This document shows positions 43,160 through 51,205 of a stretch of DNA of 64,000 nucleotides, one piece after another. A program made the position numbers and the translations under genes. The stretch covers positions 2,176,501 to 2,240,500 of the forward strand of contig NZ_CP034348.1 of the NCBI RefSeq assembly GCF_009762325.1, given 5' to 3'. The notes beneath the pieces were generated by a model that searched no databases, was not told where the DNA came from, and saw nothing but the letters and a program-made list of their open reading frames with translations. The DNA comes from Roseovarius faecimaris. GTDB taxonomy: Bacteria > Pseudomonadota > Alphaproteobacteria > Rhodobacterales > Rhodobacteraceae. How positions within the stretch are numbered: position 1 is the stretch's first letter; the number at the start of each line of letters is the position of its first letter.

Positions 43160-44263
43160 ATGAAACTCACGCGCATTTCACTGTGGTCGGTCCCCCTGAC
43201 CAGCCACGAGACCTATTATATGGCCGATGGCAAAACCTGCGATGTCACCTCTTCCATCATTGTCAGGCTCGACACGGATACCGGTCCCTCGGGCTGGGGC
43301 GAGGTCTGTCCGATCCCGCATTACCTGCCCGCCTATGCCAATGGTGTCGCCCCGGCGATCGAAGAGATGTGCACAGTCCTGCTGGGGGCCGATCCGGTGG
43401 GACCAGAGGCCGTGATGGAGCGGCTCAATGCGCATCTGCAGGGCCATCAATATGCAAAATCCGCGCTCGACACGGCCCTGTGGGACATCACCGGTCAGGT
43501 GGCAGGTTTGCCGCTCTATGCCTTGCTGGGCGGACGGCATGCTGCGGATATGCCGCTCTATCATTCGATCACCTGCATCGCGCCCGACGACATGGCGCGC
43601 ATGGCGCGCGATGCCTTTGACGACGGGATGCGCCAGTTCCAGGTCAAGCTGGGAGCCGACGACAACTGGCAGGCGGATGTGGCCCGGCTCTCGCTGGTTC
43701 GCGAGGCAGTGGGCGCCGGCCCGCTGGTCTATGGCGACTGGAATTGCGGCGCCGATGCGTTGACAGCGACGCGGGTTGGACGGGCGGTGGCCCATCTCGA
43801 TGTGATGCTGGAACAGCCCTGCCGCACGATCGAGGAATGCGCCCATGTGCGGGCCGCGTGCGGGCTGCCCATGAAACTGGACGAGAACGCGCATGACATG
43901 GCGAGCCTTCTGAACGGGCACAAGGCGGGCTGCATGGACGCCACCGCACTGAAGCTCAGCAAGATCGGCGGGCTATCGGCGATGCGCGCCTGTCGCGACC
44001 TTTGCCTGTCCCTCGGCACGCAGATGTGCATCGAGGACACATGGGGCTCCGACATCACCACTGCCGCCCTGTTGCACCTGGCCGCTGCAACGCCGCAGCG
44101 CGGCCTGATGAACACCTGTGACCTGAACCATTATGTCGGCCCGCGGCTGGCCCCGGACACCCCGGTGCGAAACCGCGGTCGGATTGCCCCGCCCGAGGGT
44201 GCAGGCCTTGGCATAAGAGTGGATGCCGAAGCCCTTGGCGCCCCGAACATGATCTTCGACTAG
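43160..44263 (+). CDS. Mandelate racemase/muconate lactonizing enzyme family protein, paralogue 3
   Basis: 367 residues. Metal ligands Asp193 (G-D-W-N-C), Glu218 (L-E-Q-P-C) and Asp241 (L-D-E-N); lysines Lys163 (Q-V-K-L-G) and Lys265 (L-K-L-S-K-I-G-G). C-I-E-D-T-W-G-S-D-I-T near 290 is close to the HpbD-type C-D-D-A-W-G-G-D-I, making this the paralogue most like hydroxyproline-betaine epimerase by eye. The start at 43160 has AAGG just upstream. The 159-bp space before it holds nothing I recognise. It lies 11 bp before the aminotransferase. Confidence 0.82.
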   Translation: MKLTRISLWSVPLTSHETYYMADGKTCDVTSSIIVRLDTDTGPSGWGEVCPIPHYLPAYANGVAPAIEEMCTVLLGADPVGPEAVMERLNAHLQGHQYAKSALDTALWDITGQVAGLPLYALLGGRHAADMPLYHSITCIAPDDMARMARDAFDDGMRQFQVKLGADDNWQADVARLSLVREAVGAGPLVYGDWNCGADALTATRVGRAVAHLDVMLEQPCRTIEECAHVRAACGLPMKLDENAHDMASLLNGHKAGCMDATALKLSKIGGLSAMRACRDLCLSLGTQMCIEDTWGSDITTAALLHLAAATPQRGLMNTCDLNHYVGPRLAPDTPVRNRGRIAPPEGAGLGIRVDAEALGAPNMIFD

Positions 44264-44274
44264 GAGGAAAAGCC

Positions 44275-45558
44275 ATGCTGAAAATCGCCACACAAGCCGA
44301 ATGGATTGCCCGCGCGCAAGAGGTGTTGCCCGGCGGCGGCTTTGGCAATTTCGACCCCGGCATAGTGATTGCCAGGGGCAAGGGCGCCCATGTCTGGGAC
44401 GAGGACGGCAATGAATATATCGACTATCTGATCGGATCGGGGCCGATGCTGCTGGGCCATGGCAACGAAGAGGTGCAGGAGGCGGTTTTCGAGCAGATCC
44501 CGCGCGGCATGACCTTTTTTGCCAACAATGCCGCGGGCATCGAGCTGGCCGAGCAGATCTGCGATGCGGTCGCCTGTGGCGAGATGCTGCGCTATGTCAC
44601 GTCGGGCGGCGAGGCGGATATGTATGCCATGCGCCTCGCGCGCGCCTTTACCGGGCGCGACAAGATCGTGAAATTCGAAGGCGGCTATCACGGCATGTGC
44701 GCCGAGGCGCAGATGAGCCTTGCACCGCAGCGCCTGGTGAACTTTCCGCAGCCCGTGCCCGACAGTGCCGGCATTCCGCAAGGCGTGGCCGATGAGATGC
44801 TGATCGCCCCGTTCAACGATTTCGACTACATCCGCTCGCTTCTGGCCGAGCATGGCGACGAGGTGGCCGGCATCATCGTGGAGCCGCTGCAACGGATCAT
44901 CCCGCCCCTGCCCGGGTTCCTTCAGCTCTTGCGCGAGGAGGCCGACAAATACGGCATCGTTCTGATCTTTGACGAGGTCGTGACCGGCTTCCGCTTTGCC
45001 TATGGCGGCGCGCAGGAGCTTTATGGCGTGACGCCGGACCTGTGCTCTCTGGGCAAGGTCATCGGCGGGGGCTTCCCGCTGGCGGCCATTGCGGGGCGCG
45101 CCGATATCATGGCGCATTTCGACAAGGCCAAGGTCGGTGCCGAAGGGTTCCTGATGCAACTCGGCACGCTCTCGGGCAACCCGGTGGCGGCGGTGGCGGG
45201 GATGAAAACGATGGAAATCCTGCGCCGCGACGGACAGTACGACCGCTTGCGCAGCCTTGGACGGCGGTTGATGGACATGGCAAGCGCGGCCCTGACCGCA
45301 CAGGGCATCGGCCACCAGATCGTCGGGGACCCGACCCTCTTTGACGTGGTTTTCACCGATCGCGATGTGCGGGATTACCGCGATGTCATACAGGCCGACA
45401 CGGCCCGCCAGGCACGGTTCAACAGCGTGCTGAGGGCGCGGGGGATATTCAAGGCCCAGGCAAAACTCTACCCCTGCCTGGCCCTGAGCGACGCGGATCT
45501 GGAACAGACGAATGCGGCATTTCAGGCCGCTGCCGAATCCCTCGCCGAAGGCACCTGA
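44275..45558 (+). CDS. Class III aminotransferase (glutamate-1-semialdehyde aminomutase-like)
   Basis: 427 residues. The PLP Lys is in C-S-L-G-K-V-I-G-G-G-F-P (near residue 263), with I-F-D-E-V-V-T-G-F-R upstream, G-G-Y-H-G and S-G-G-E-A-D. It resembles the HemL group yet differs enough that a pathway-specific transamination, for example of a beta- or omega-amino acid from an opened ring, is more likely than haem synthesis. GAGGAAA precedes the ATG. It closes the plus-strand operon, followed by a strong terminator. Confidence 0.82.
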   Translation: MLKIATQAEWIARAQEVLPGGGFGNFDPGIVIARGKGAHVWDEDGNEYIDYLIGSGPMLLGHGNEEVQEAVFEQIPRGMTFFANNAAGIELAEQICDAVACGEMLRYVTSGGEADMYAMRLARAFTGRDKIVKFEGGYHGMCAEAQMSLAPQRLVNFPQPVPDSAGIPQGVADEMLIAPFNDFDYIRSLLAEHGDEVAGIIVEPLQRIIPPLPGFLQLLREEADKYGIVLIFDEVVTGFRFAYGGAQELYGVTPDLCSLGKVIGGGFPLAAIAGRADIMAHFDKAKVGAEGFLMQLGTLSGNPVAAVAGMKTMEILRRDGQYDRLRSLGRRLMDMASAALTAQGIGHQIVGDPTLFDVVFTDRDVRDYRDVIQADTARQARFNSVLRARGIFKAQAKLYPCLALSDADLEQTNAAFQAAAESLAEGT

Positions 45559-45582
45559 GTTTTCGCCATTTTGTTCAGCACC

Positions 45583-45615
45583 GCTCTTACGCCAAAACGG
45601 CGTAAGAGCTTATTA
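45583..45615 (+). terminator. Terminator of the plus-strand betaine/DMSP operon
   Basis: GCTCTTACGCC (45583-45593) and GGCGTAAGAGC (45599-45609) form a perfect 11-bp stem with loop AAAAC, followed by TTATTATTTGTT. It begins 24 bp after the aminotransferase stop. Confidence 0.9.
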
Positions 45616-45775
45616 TTTGTTCAAAATTAAAAGAAAACTCAAAATATTTGCCCTAGAGGGAAATATTTATTACCGTCATGAATACGGCTTGCACGACTTG
45701 CTTCAAAAATCCGCAGATAATTGCTCAAAATTATCGCAATTTATCGGAAATTGGTGTAGGCTTGGTCTTGCGATT

Positions 45776-45791
45776 GGACCAATAATGGTCC
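45776..45791. promoter_or_regulatory. Palindrome upstream of the first amt gene
   Basis: GGACCA-ATAA-TGGTCC, arms of 6 bp, 75 bp before the ATG at 45867. Read on the other strand its core is CCATTATTGG, the same core as upstream of the second amt gene (47739-47748). ATTGGTGTA at 45750-45758 is also shared by both promoters. The remainder of the 45559-45866 gap is AT-rich with no gene. I do not find a well-spaced sigma-54 -24/-12 pair. Confidence 0.5.
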
Positions 45792-45866
45792 GATTTAGGA
45801 GGGGGGTCAAAAGCAATGACAAAAAAAGCCCCCCAGAGGGATTCCATCTGAACGGGAGGACTGTGA

Positions 45867-47303
45867 ATGGATACCGATATAGGCGCGTTGACGGTGATTT
45901 TCACCGAGTTTTACTACTGGGCGACCGTGCCGCTCATGTTTCTCATCCATGTGGGCTTCTGCATGTATGAGGTGGGGGCCACCCGCCACAAGAACCACGT
46001 ACATACCCTGATGAAGAACACCATGCTGATCCCGTTGGTGACCGTGACGTTCTTCTTCTTTGGATGGTGGATCTACTTTGCCTTCCCGAACGGGCCGGGC
46101 ATCACCGGTGGGATCACGCAATCGGACAACGCGGTACCGTGGAGCCAGCTGATGGGCACGCACATGGGCGGCTCGACCGAAGTTCTGGAATCCGCGCAAG
46201 GATACGGGGTTGATCTTGGCAACTCGTTCTGGAACCGCCTGAACGGCGTGTTCTGGGCTGCGTTCCTGCTGTTCAGCTGGACGGCGGCCTCGATCGTTTC
46301 AGGCGCCACGATTGAGCGTATCCGCCCCTCGGCCTTCTGGATCCTGGCCGTGGTCATCGGGTCGTTCACCTGGATCATCGACGCCGCCTGGGGCTGGCAC
46401 CCCGATGGCTGGATGGTCACGCAACTGGGCTATCACGATGCGTATGCCTCGGGGGTGATCCACGCCATTGCCGGCGGCTTTGCCCTGGGTGTGGTCTGTG
46501 TGCTCGGGCCTCGGATCGGCAAGTTCGCCCCCGATGGCACCCCGCGCAACATCAACCCGCATAACAAGTGGCTGGTCACCATCGGCCTGTTCCTGATCTA
46601 TGCCGGGTTCTGGGGCTTCTACGTGGCCTGTAACGTGCCGATCATCGATCACCAGTCGCTGGGCGGAGCGGAAGGCGTGGTGAACTTCACCGCGACGACA
46701 ATCTACCTGACGCCAACCACCCTGTCGGCCATTGTGTTCAACTTCCTGATGTCCCTCTCCGGCGGGATGCTGGCGGGATATGTGGTGTCCAAGGGCGAGG
46801 CCTTCTGGACCTACTCGGCCGGCCTTGCAGGCGTCATTACCGCGTCGGCGGGCAACGACCTCTACCATCCGATCCAGGCGATGATCATCGGCGGTATCGG
46901 GGCGGTCTGTGCCTACAAGCTGCACTTCTGGGTCGAGCGCAAGTTCAAGATCGACGACCCGGTGGGAGCAATCGCGGTGCACGGCTACGCGGGCTTTATC
47001 GGGCTTGTGATCTGCGGCTTCATGCTCTGGGGTCACCCGGCAACGGCGGCCTATCATGACCCGGTTGCGGTCATCACCCCGTGGGGTCAGTTCCTGGGTG
47101 CCTGCATCATGTTCATCGTGCTGGGCTTCATCCCTGCCTTTATCGTCTCCAAGATCCTGCAAGGGATGGGGATGCTTCGGGTGCCCGCCGCGGTGGAGCT
47201 TGTCGGCCTCGACATGAGCGAGGAGATCGCCGAAGAGATGGATGCGATTGCCATCTCGGAAGCAGACATCGAAGAGGCCAAGCGCCTCGGACTGCTGAGC
47301 TGA
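45867..47303 (+). CDS. amt: Ammonium transporter, Amt family, first copy
   Basis: 478 residues, eleven membrane helices. The twin pore His are kept: G-Y-H-D-A-Y-A-S-G-V-I-H (Asp plus His eight residues on) and I-A-V-H-G-Y-A-G. S-G-A-T-I-E-R-I and the C-terminal V-P-A-A-V-E-L-V-G-L-D-M-S tail are Amt-like. Several positions differ from AmtB (G-G-T-V-V-H-I-N-A-G reads A-S-G-V-I-H-A-I-A-G), so it is a divergent Amt. It carries NH4+/NH3 or a methylated relative. GGGAGG precedes the start. No glnK is adjacent; a small membrane ORF follows by 13 bp. Confidence 0.88.
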   Translation: MDTDIGALTVIFTEFYYWATVPLMFLIHVGFCMYEVGATRHKNHVHTLMKNTMLIPLVTVTFFFFGWWIYFAFPNGPGITGGITQSDNAVPWSQLMGTHMGGSTEVLESAQGYGVDLGNSFWNRLNGVFWAAFLLFSWTAASIVSGATIERIRPSAFWILAVVIGSFTWIIDAAWGWHPDGWMVTQLGYHDAYASGVIHAIAGGFALGVVCVLGPRIGKFAPDGTPRNINPHNKWLVTIGLFLIYAGFWGFYVACNVPIIDHQSLGGAEGVVNFTATTIYLTPTTLSAIVFNFLMSLSGGMLAGYVVSKGEAFWTYSAGLAGVITASAGNDLYHPIQAMIIGGIGAVCAYKLHFWVERKFKIDDPVGAIAVHGYAGFIGLVICGFMLWGHPATAAYHDPVAVITPWGQFLGACIMFIVLGFIPAFIVSKILQGMGMLRVPAAVELVGLDMSEEIAEEMDAIAISEADIEEAKRLGLLS

Positions 47304-47316
47304 GGAGGACACAAAG

Positions 47317-47547
47317 ATGTCAACGACTGCTGTAGAAACTTGGGCGGGCGCTGATCTGTCTCAGATTGGTCCGATCTATCCGATGGTGGGCACAGAGATG
47401 CTGCTCTTTATCATCGGCCTGGCCCTCTGGCTTCTGTTCCACATCCTTCAGGCAAGGATCGAAAAGAAGGAGTTCGAGGCGGATGAGGCCCTGGCCCGCA
47501 GCCCTGAACGACTAAAGAGGGTATTTGAGGAGGAAGCGCGCGAATAG
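47317..47547 (+). CDS. Small one-helix membrane protein after amt1
   Basis: 76 residues: a polar start, one helix (E-M-L-L-F-I-I-G-L-A-L-W-L-L-F-H-I-L, about residues 27-44), then a charged Glu/Arg-rich tail. GAGGAG precedes the ATG. It starts 13 bp after amt1, and a different one-helix ORF follows amt2, so both may be Amt accessory peptides. There is no named family that I recognise. Confidence 0.72.
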   Translation: MSTTAVETWAGADLSQIGPIYPMVGTEMLLFIIGLALWLLFHILQARIEKKEFEADEALARSPERLKRVFEEEARE

Positions 47548-47574
47548 CCGCCGCCTGCCCTGACAAAAACCGGG

Positions 47575-47605
47575 AAACGCCGATTCTGTGGAATCGGCGT
47601 TTTTC
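47575..47605 (+). terminator. Terminator after the amt1 unit
   Basis: AAACGCCGATTC (47575-47586) and GAATCGGCGTTT (47591-47602) with loop TGTG, continuing into TTTTC. Confidence 0.9.
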
Positions 47606-47736
47606 ATTTCTGCCGCTTATTTGAGCAGGGTGCTCAGAAATTCTGAACGCCTATTGAGCAATGCGCACAGCAATTATGCAGTTCGCAAAAAATCTCACAG
47701 CTTCTCCGTGTATCCAACGAATAAACGTTGCAAGCG

Positions 47737-47777
47737 GCCCATTATTGGGCTGCGATTAATCCCATTGGTGTACCAAT
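47737..47777. promoter_or_regulatory. Palindromes upstream of the second amt gene
   Basis: GCCCA-TTAT-TGGGC at 47737-47750 shares the CCATTATTGG core with the amt1 promoter. A second inverted repeat, ATTGGT-GT-ACCAAT, lies at 47764-47777 and shares ATTGGTGTA. The amt2 ATG is at 47831, so both fit promoter-proximal operators. The rest of 47606-47830 is AT-rich without a gene. Confidence 0.5.
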
Positions 47778-47830
47778 AATAAACCAAAACACCAAGATAA
47801 CGGGAAAACGACACGGAGGACGAACCGAAA

Positions 47831-49216
47831 ATGGAAGAGCAACTTGCTGAACTTGCCGCCAAGGTGGCGGCGATGGAGGCTAAGGGGAACATGACCAACA
47901 CCATGTTCGCCGAGATGTATTACTACATCACGATCCCGCTCATGATCATCATTCACGCGGGGTTTCTTGCCTACGAAATGGGTGCCTCGCGCGCCAAGAA
48001 CGCCCTCTCGTCGGGCGTTAAGAACATTCTGGCCTTCGCTTTCGTGATTCCGGCCTTCTACTTCTTCGGCTGGTGGGTCTATTGGGCCTTCCCCACGGGC
48101 TTCTCGCTGTCGGCGGGCCCGAACGGCATCTCCGGCGCGGAATATGCCAACAGTTTCGCCTGGGCCTGGGGTGATGCCGCGGCCTCGATGGGGCCGAATA
48201 TCGACGACCAGATTTCGGGCGTTTTCTGGGGTGCGTTCACGCTCTTTGCGGCGACCACGGCCTCGATCATGTCCGGTGCCGTCATCGAGCGCATCCAGAC
48301 CGTCGGGTTCGTCATTCTGGCCATCGTGCTGGGTGGGTTCAGCTGGACCCTCGCGGCCGCATGGGGCTGGCACGCGGATGGCTGGCTGGTGCAAAACTGG
48401 GGTCTGCATGACTTCGGCGCTGCGGGTCTTGTGCACGCTGTCGCGGCGTTCTTCGCTCTCGGTGTGCTGATCAACCTTGGCCCGCGGCTCGGCAAGTTCA
48501 ACGCCGATGGGACGGCCAACCACATTCCCGGGCACAACATGCCCTTCACGGCAACAGGGCTGATGCTGATCGTTGTGGGCTTCTGGGGCTTCCTGATGGC
48601 CTGCCTCGTGGTGGGCGGTGAAGCGTGGTCTTGGGGGGCGAACTATACCACCATCTATGGCACCCCCACAAACCTTGGCGCGCTCAGCTTCAACATCCTG
48701 ATGGGTGTCGCGGGGGGCATCATTGGCGCGTGGTTGCTGACCAAGGATCCGTTCTGGATGATGTCGGGGGCGCTTGCCGGTCTGATTTCGGTGGCCTCGG
48801 GCCTCGATATCTACTGGCCGTCGCTGACCTTCATCATCGCGTTCAGCGCGGGGATCCTGCTGAAACCGGCCGCGACGATCCTTGAGAACATGGGCATTGA
48901 CGACGCGGTTGGCGCGGTCACGGTGCATGGAACGATGGGGATCTATGGCCTGGTGCTGCTCGGGATCTTCGGCAGCGGCTATCCGGCGCTGCTGGGTGAA
49001 GGCGCACCGACCGTGAGCTTTGTCGGGCAGCTTGTGGGCGCCGTGGTGTTCATCGCCATCGGTCTGATCACCGGCTACGTGACCTCGCTCATCCTGAAAA
49101 TGCTGGGGATGCTGCGTGTTCCGGCGGCCGCGGAAGAGCTCGGTCTCGACACGGTCAAGGTTCCCGCACAGGCCTATCCCGAAGGCATTCCCGCCTCGGC
49201 CCCGGCCTCTCGTTAA
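47831..49216 (+). CDS. amt: Ammonium transporter, Amt family, second copy
   Basis: 461 residues, paralogous to the first but well diverged. Pore residues are G-L-H-D-F-G-A-A-G-L-V-H and V-T-V-H-G-T-M-G, so the twin His and the Asp are present. Its N-terminus (E-E-Q-L-A-E-L-A-A-K-V-A-A-M-E-A) is a short charged helix, not a signal peptide. A 56-residue ORF follows by 18 bp. The tandem arrangement amt-sORF-terminator-amt-sORF-terminator shows duplication of a two-gene unit. Confidence 0.88.
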   Translation: MEEQLAELAAKVAAMEAKGNMTNTMFAEMYYYITIPLMIIIHAGFLAYEMGASRAKNALSSGVKNILAFAFVIPAFYFFGWWVYWAFPTGFSLSAGPNGISGAEYANSFAWAWGDAAASMGPNIDDQISGVFWGAFTLFAATTASIMSGAVIERIQTVGFVILAIVLGGFSWTLAAAWGWHADGWLVQNWGLHDFGAAGLVHAVAAFFALGVLINLGPRLGKFNADGTANHIPGHNMPFTATGLMLIVVGFWGFLMACLVVGGEAWSWGANYTTIYGTPTNLGALSFNILMGVAGGIIGAWLLTKDPFWMMSGALAGLISVASGLDIYWPSLTFIIAFSAGILLKPAATILENMGIDDAVGAVTVHGTMGIYGLVLLGIFGSGYPALLGEGAPTVSFVGQLVGAVVFIAIGLITGYVTSLILKMLGMLRVPAAAEELGLDTVKVPAQAYPEGIPASAPASR

Positions 49217-49234
49217 CGAAAAGGAGACGAAACC

Positions 49235-49405
49235 ATGGGTTTTCCATTCGATACCCCGACCTGGGACGGCGTGAGCGGCGCCATTTTCATGGGCGTTGGC
49301 AGCGCGATGCCGGGTCTGTTCTCGCTGATCGCCATCGTGATCTGCATCGCGGCTCTGGTGATTGGCAACACCAAGGAAGCCGGGAAATACAAACCGCATA
49401 AGTGA
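49235..49405 (+). CDS. 56-residue one-helix membrane protein after amt2
   Basis: ATG at 49235 with AAGGAG eleven bases upstream. The protein starts MGFPFDTPTWDGVSG and has one helix (L-F-S-L-I-A-I-V-I-C-I-A-A-L-V-I-G, about residues 28-44), then a basic tail ending K-Y-K-P-H-K. Codon use is like its neighbours, and it fills the space up to the terminator. It parallels the 76-residue ORF after amt1 in position, though not in sequence. Confidence 0.7.
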   Translation: MGFPFDTPTWDGVSGAIFMGVGSAMPGLFSLIAIVICIAALVIGNTKEAGKYKPHK

Positions 49406-49427
49406 TCGGTTGATCCTTTTGCACCAG

Positions 49428-49462
49428 ACGCCCCGCCGACCCTCCGGCGGGGCGTTTTTTTT
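49428..49462 (+). terminator. Terminator after the amt2 unit
   Basis: ACGCCCCGCCG (49428-49438) and CGGCGGGGCGT (49445-49455), loop ACCCTC, followed by eight T (49455-49462). The convergent osmC-like gene ends inside the T-run. Confidence 0.92.
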
Positions 49463-49931
49463 AGTCAGGGCTAACGTAGGTCGCCGCGTACTCAACGGGG
49501 AAATTGACCGACCGGGCGATATAGCAGGTCTTGTGGATCTCGTGGTGGATGGCATCGGCCACGGCAAGGTCGGTCCCCGAAGGCACCGTGATCCGTGGCC
49601 GCAGCGTCGCGCGCAGAAAACGCCCTGCCCCGCTGGGCAGGCTTTCGCCCACGGCAAGCGGCGCATCCTCATAGCCCTGCACTGCAATGCCCGCATCCGA
49701 GGCAAGATGCAGATACCACAGCATGTGACAGGCCGCGAGCGCCGAGATCAGCATATCCTCGGGGTTATGCAGGGTCGGATCCCCCCCGAGCAGCGGATCG
49801 TTGGAGCATTGGATCACCGGTTTGCCCGCTGTGCGCACCTCCCATGTACGGTCATAGCCGCGATAACGCGCGGTGCCTTCCCCGCGATTGCCGGTCCAGA
49901 CAACTCGGGCGGTATAGTCGTGTTCGGCCAT
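49461..49931 (-). CDS. OsmC family protein
   Basis: 156 residues. The OsmC/Ohr redox Cys pair is seen in A-A-C-H-M-L-W-Y near residue 71 and K-T-C-Y-I-A-R-S near 133. Such proteins reduce organic hydroperoxides in the cytosol. The start at 49931 has GGAAG upstream and faces a GntR-family gene whose operator palindrome lies between them, so expression is likely under that regulator. Confidence 0.85.
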   Translation of the reverse strand: MAEHDYTARVVWTGNRGEGTARYRGYDRTWEVRTAGKPVIQCSNDPLLGGDPTLHNPEDMLISALAACHMLWYLHLASDAGIAVQGYEDAPLAVGESLPSGAGRFLRATLRPRITVPSGTDLAVADAIHHEIHKTCYIARSVNFPVEYAATYVSPD

Positions 49932-49970
49932 GGTGATCTTCCTTGCGCATGGGAATTTCCTCCTGCATAA

Positions 49971-49980
49971 ATGTATACAT
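49971..49980. promoter_or_regulatory. ATGTATACAT operator for the adjacent GntR protein
   Basis: A perfect 10-bp palindrome midway in the 65-bp space between the divergent osmC-like and gntR genes. FadR-subfamily sites often contain such TGTATACA cores. Confidence 0.6.
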
Positions 49981-49996
49981 CTCAGGAGGCAAGAAC

Positions 49997-50626
49997 ATGA
50001 CCCCGACAGACATCGCCGCACAGCTGCAATCCGAGATATTGTCCGGCGCCCTGCCCCCCGGCGCGCCGCTGAGCCAGGTGGAGCTGGCCGCGCGCTTCGG
50101 GGTCAGCCGCATTCCGGTGCGCGACGCGCTGGCGCTGCTCTCTGCCGAAGGGGTGATCACCGCGGCCCCCAATCGCACCGCCACGGTGCTGAAACTGAGC
50201 GCCGAACAGGTGGAAGAGATCTATCACATGCGGATGCTTCTGGAGGGGGATCTGATTGCCCGGGCCGTTCCTGAGATGGGCGCGGAGGAACTGGCGGCGG
50301 TCGATGAGGCGCTGAAGCGGTCCTCGCGCGAGGCGGGTCAGCCGGGCTGGGCCGCGGGTGACGACATGTTTCACGCCGCGCTCTATGCCCCGGCCAGGCG
50401 GCCGCGGCAGGCCGCGATGATCGAAGACCTGCGCCGCATCGCGCGGGTACAGATCGCCAGCTATGGGCATCTGGCCACCAAGACCCCGCGCTGGGTCTCT
50501 GAACATGAAGAGATCGTGCAAGCCTGTCATGCGAAAGATGCCCGCGAAGCGCAGCGGCTGTTGCGCAAACATCTTCGGGGCGCGCGCAACCACCTGATGC
50601 GCGCCATCCGGCAGGCCGGCGGGTGA
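49997..50626 (+). CDS. GntR family regulator, FadR/FCD type
   Basis: 209 residues. The winged-helix N-terminus reads L-S-Q-V-E-L-A-A-R-F-G-V-S-R-I-P-V-R-D-A, followed by an FCD ligand domain with the metal-binding pattern D-D-M-F-H-A-A-L and H-E-E-I-V-Q-A-C near residues 115 and 172. AGGAGG precedes the ATG at 49997. It probably represses itself and the divergent osmC-like gene. The effector, likely a small carboxylate, is unknown. Confidence 0.88.
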   Translation: MTPTDIAAQLQSEILSGALPPGAPLSQVELAARFGVSRIPVRDALALLSAEGVITAAPNRTATVLKLSAEQVEEIYHMRMLLEGDLIARAVPEMGAEELAAVDEALKRSSREAGQPGWAAGDDMFHAALYAPARRPRQAAMIEDLRRIARVQIASYGHLATKTPRWVSEHEEIVQACHAKDAREAQRLLRKHLRGARNHLMRAIRQAGG

Positions 50627-50647
50627 CGCCGGGCTCCGGGAATGCGG

Positions 50648-51205
50648 TCAGAAGGTGAGGATCTCGCGCTCGGTGATCAGCATATCGAGCGGCTGATCGG
50701 TCGGCTCAAGCGGCAGTGCCTCGGCCTCTTGCGCGGCGAAAGCGAAACCGATGGCGAGTGTCGGGCGTTTGGCGCGCAACATTTCCAGCGTTCGGTCATA
50801 GAAACCGCCACCATAGCCAAGCCGCCCACCGGATCGGTCAAAGGCCACCAGCGGCACGATCAGGATCTCCGGCTCGAAGTAATCATCCACCTGCGGAACC
50901 AACGCCCCGAACGGCCCTTCGCGCAACGTGCAGCCCGGCTCCCAGCGGGAAAACTTCAGCGGCAGGCCCGCCCCCTGGATCACCGGCACGCCAACAGGCC
51001 CGTGGGCGGCGGCCTCTTCCATGGCGGATAGCGGGTCAATCTCGGTCCGGATGGGCATATAGCCTGAGAGCGGCACACCGCGATACCCCGCAAGCACCTC
51101 TGACAGATGCGCGGCAGGCGCCGGATGGCCCGCATCGAACGCCGCCTTGCGCCGGGCAAAAGCCGCCTTGCGGGCCGCCGCCTTGATCTCGGTAAGCTCG
51201 GTCAT
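50648..51205 (-). CDS. 5-formyltetrahydrofolate cyclo-ligase
   Basis: 185 residues with the family motif R-L-G-Y-G-G-G-F-Y-D-R-T (near residue 132) and L-I-V-P-L-V-A-F-D-R. It converts 5-formyl-THF to 5,10-methenyl-THF with ATP, keeping the folate pool usable, which fits a cell running folate-linked demethylases. The ATG at 51205 overlaps the mgtE stop in ATGA. Long upstream frames are shadows. Confidence 0.9.
   Translation of the reverse strand: MTELTEIKAAARKAAFARRKAAFDAGHPAPAAHLSEVLAGYRGVPLSGYMPIRTEIDPLSAMEEAAAHGPVGVPVIQGAGLPLKFSRWEPGCTLREGPFGALVPQVDDYFEPEILIVPLVAFDRSGGRLGYGGGFYDRTLEMLRAKRPTLAIGFAFAAQEAEALPLEPTDQPLDMLITEREILTF

Noticed and set aside
45680..45770. Possible sigma-54 promoter (GGCTTGCACGACTTGC and GGCTTGGTCTTGC) upstream of amt1
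   Set aside because: The distance between the GG and GC elements is wrong (12 and 9 instead of 10 bases).
47756..49705. 649-codon minus-strand open frame
   Set aside because: Runs antisense through amt2, the 56-residue ORF and the terminator; low-complexity His/Arg/Glu-rich product.
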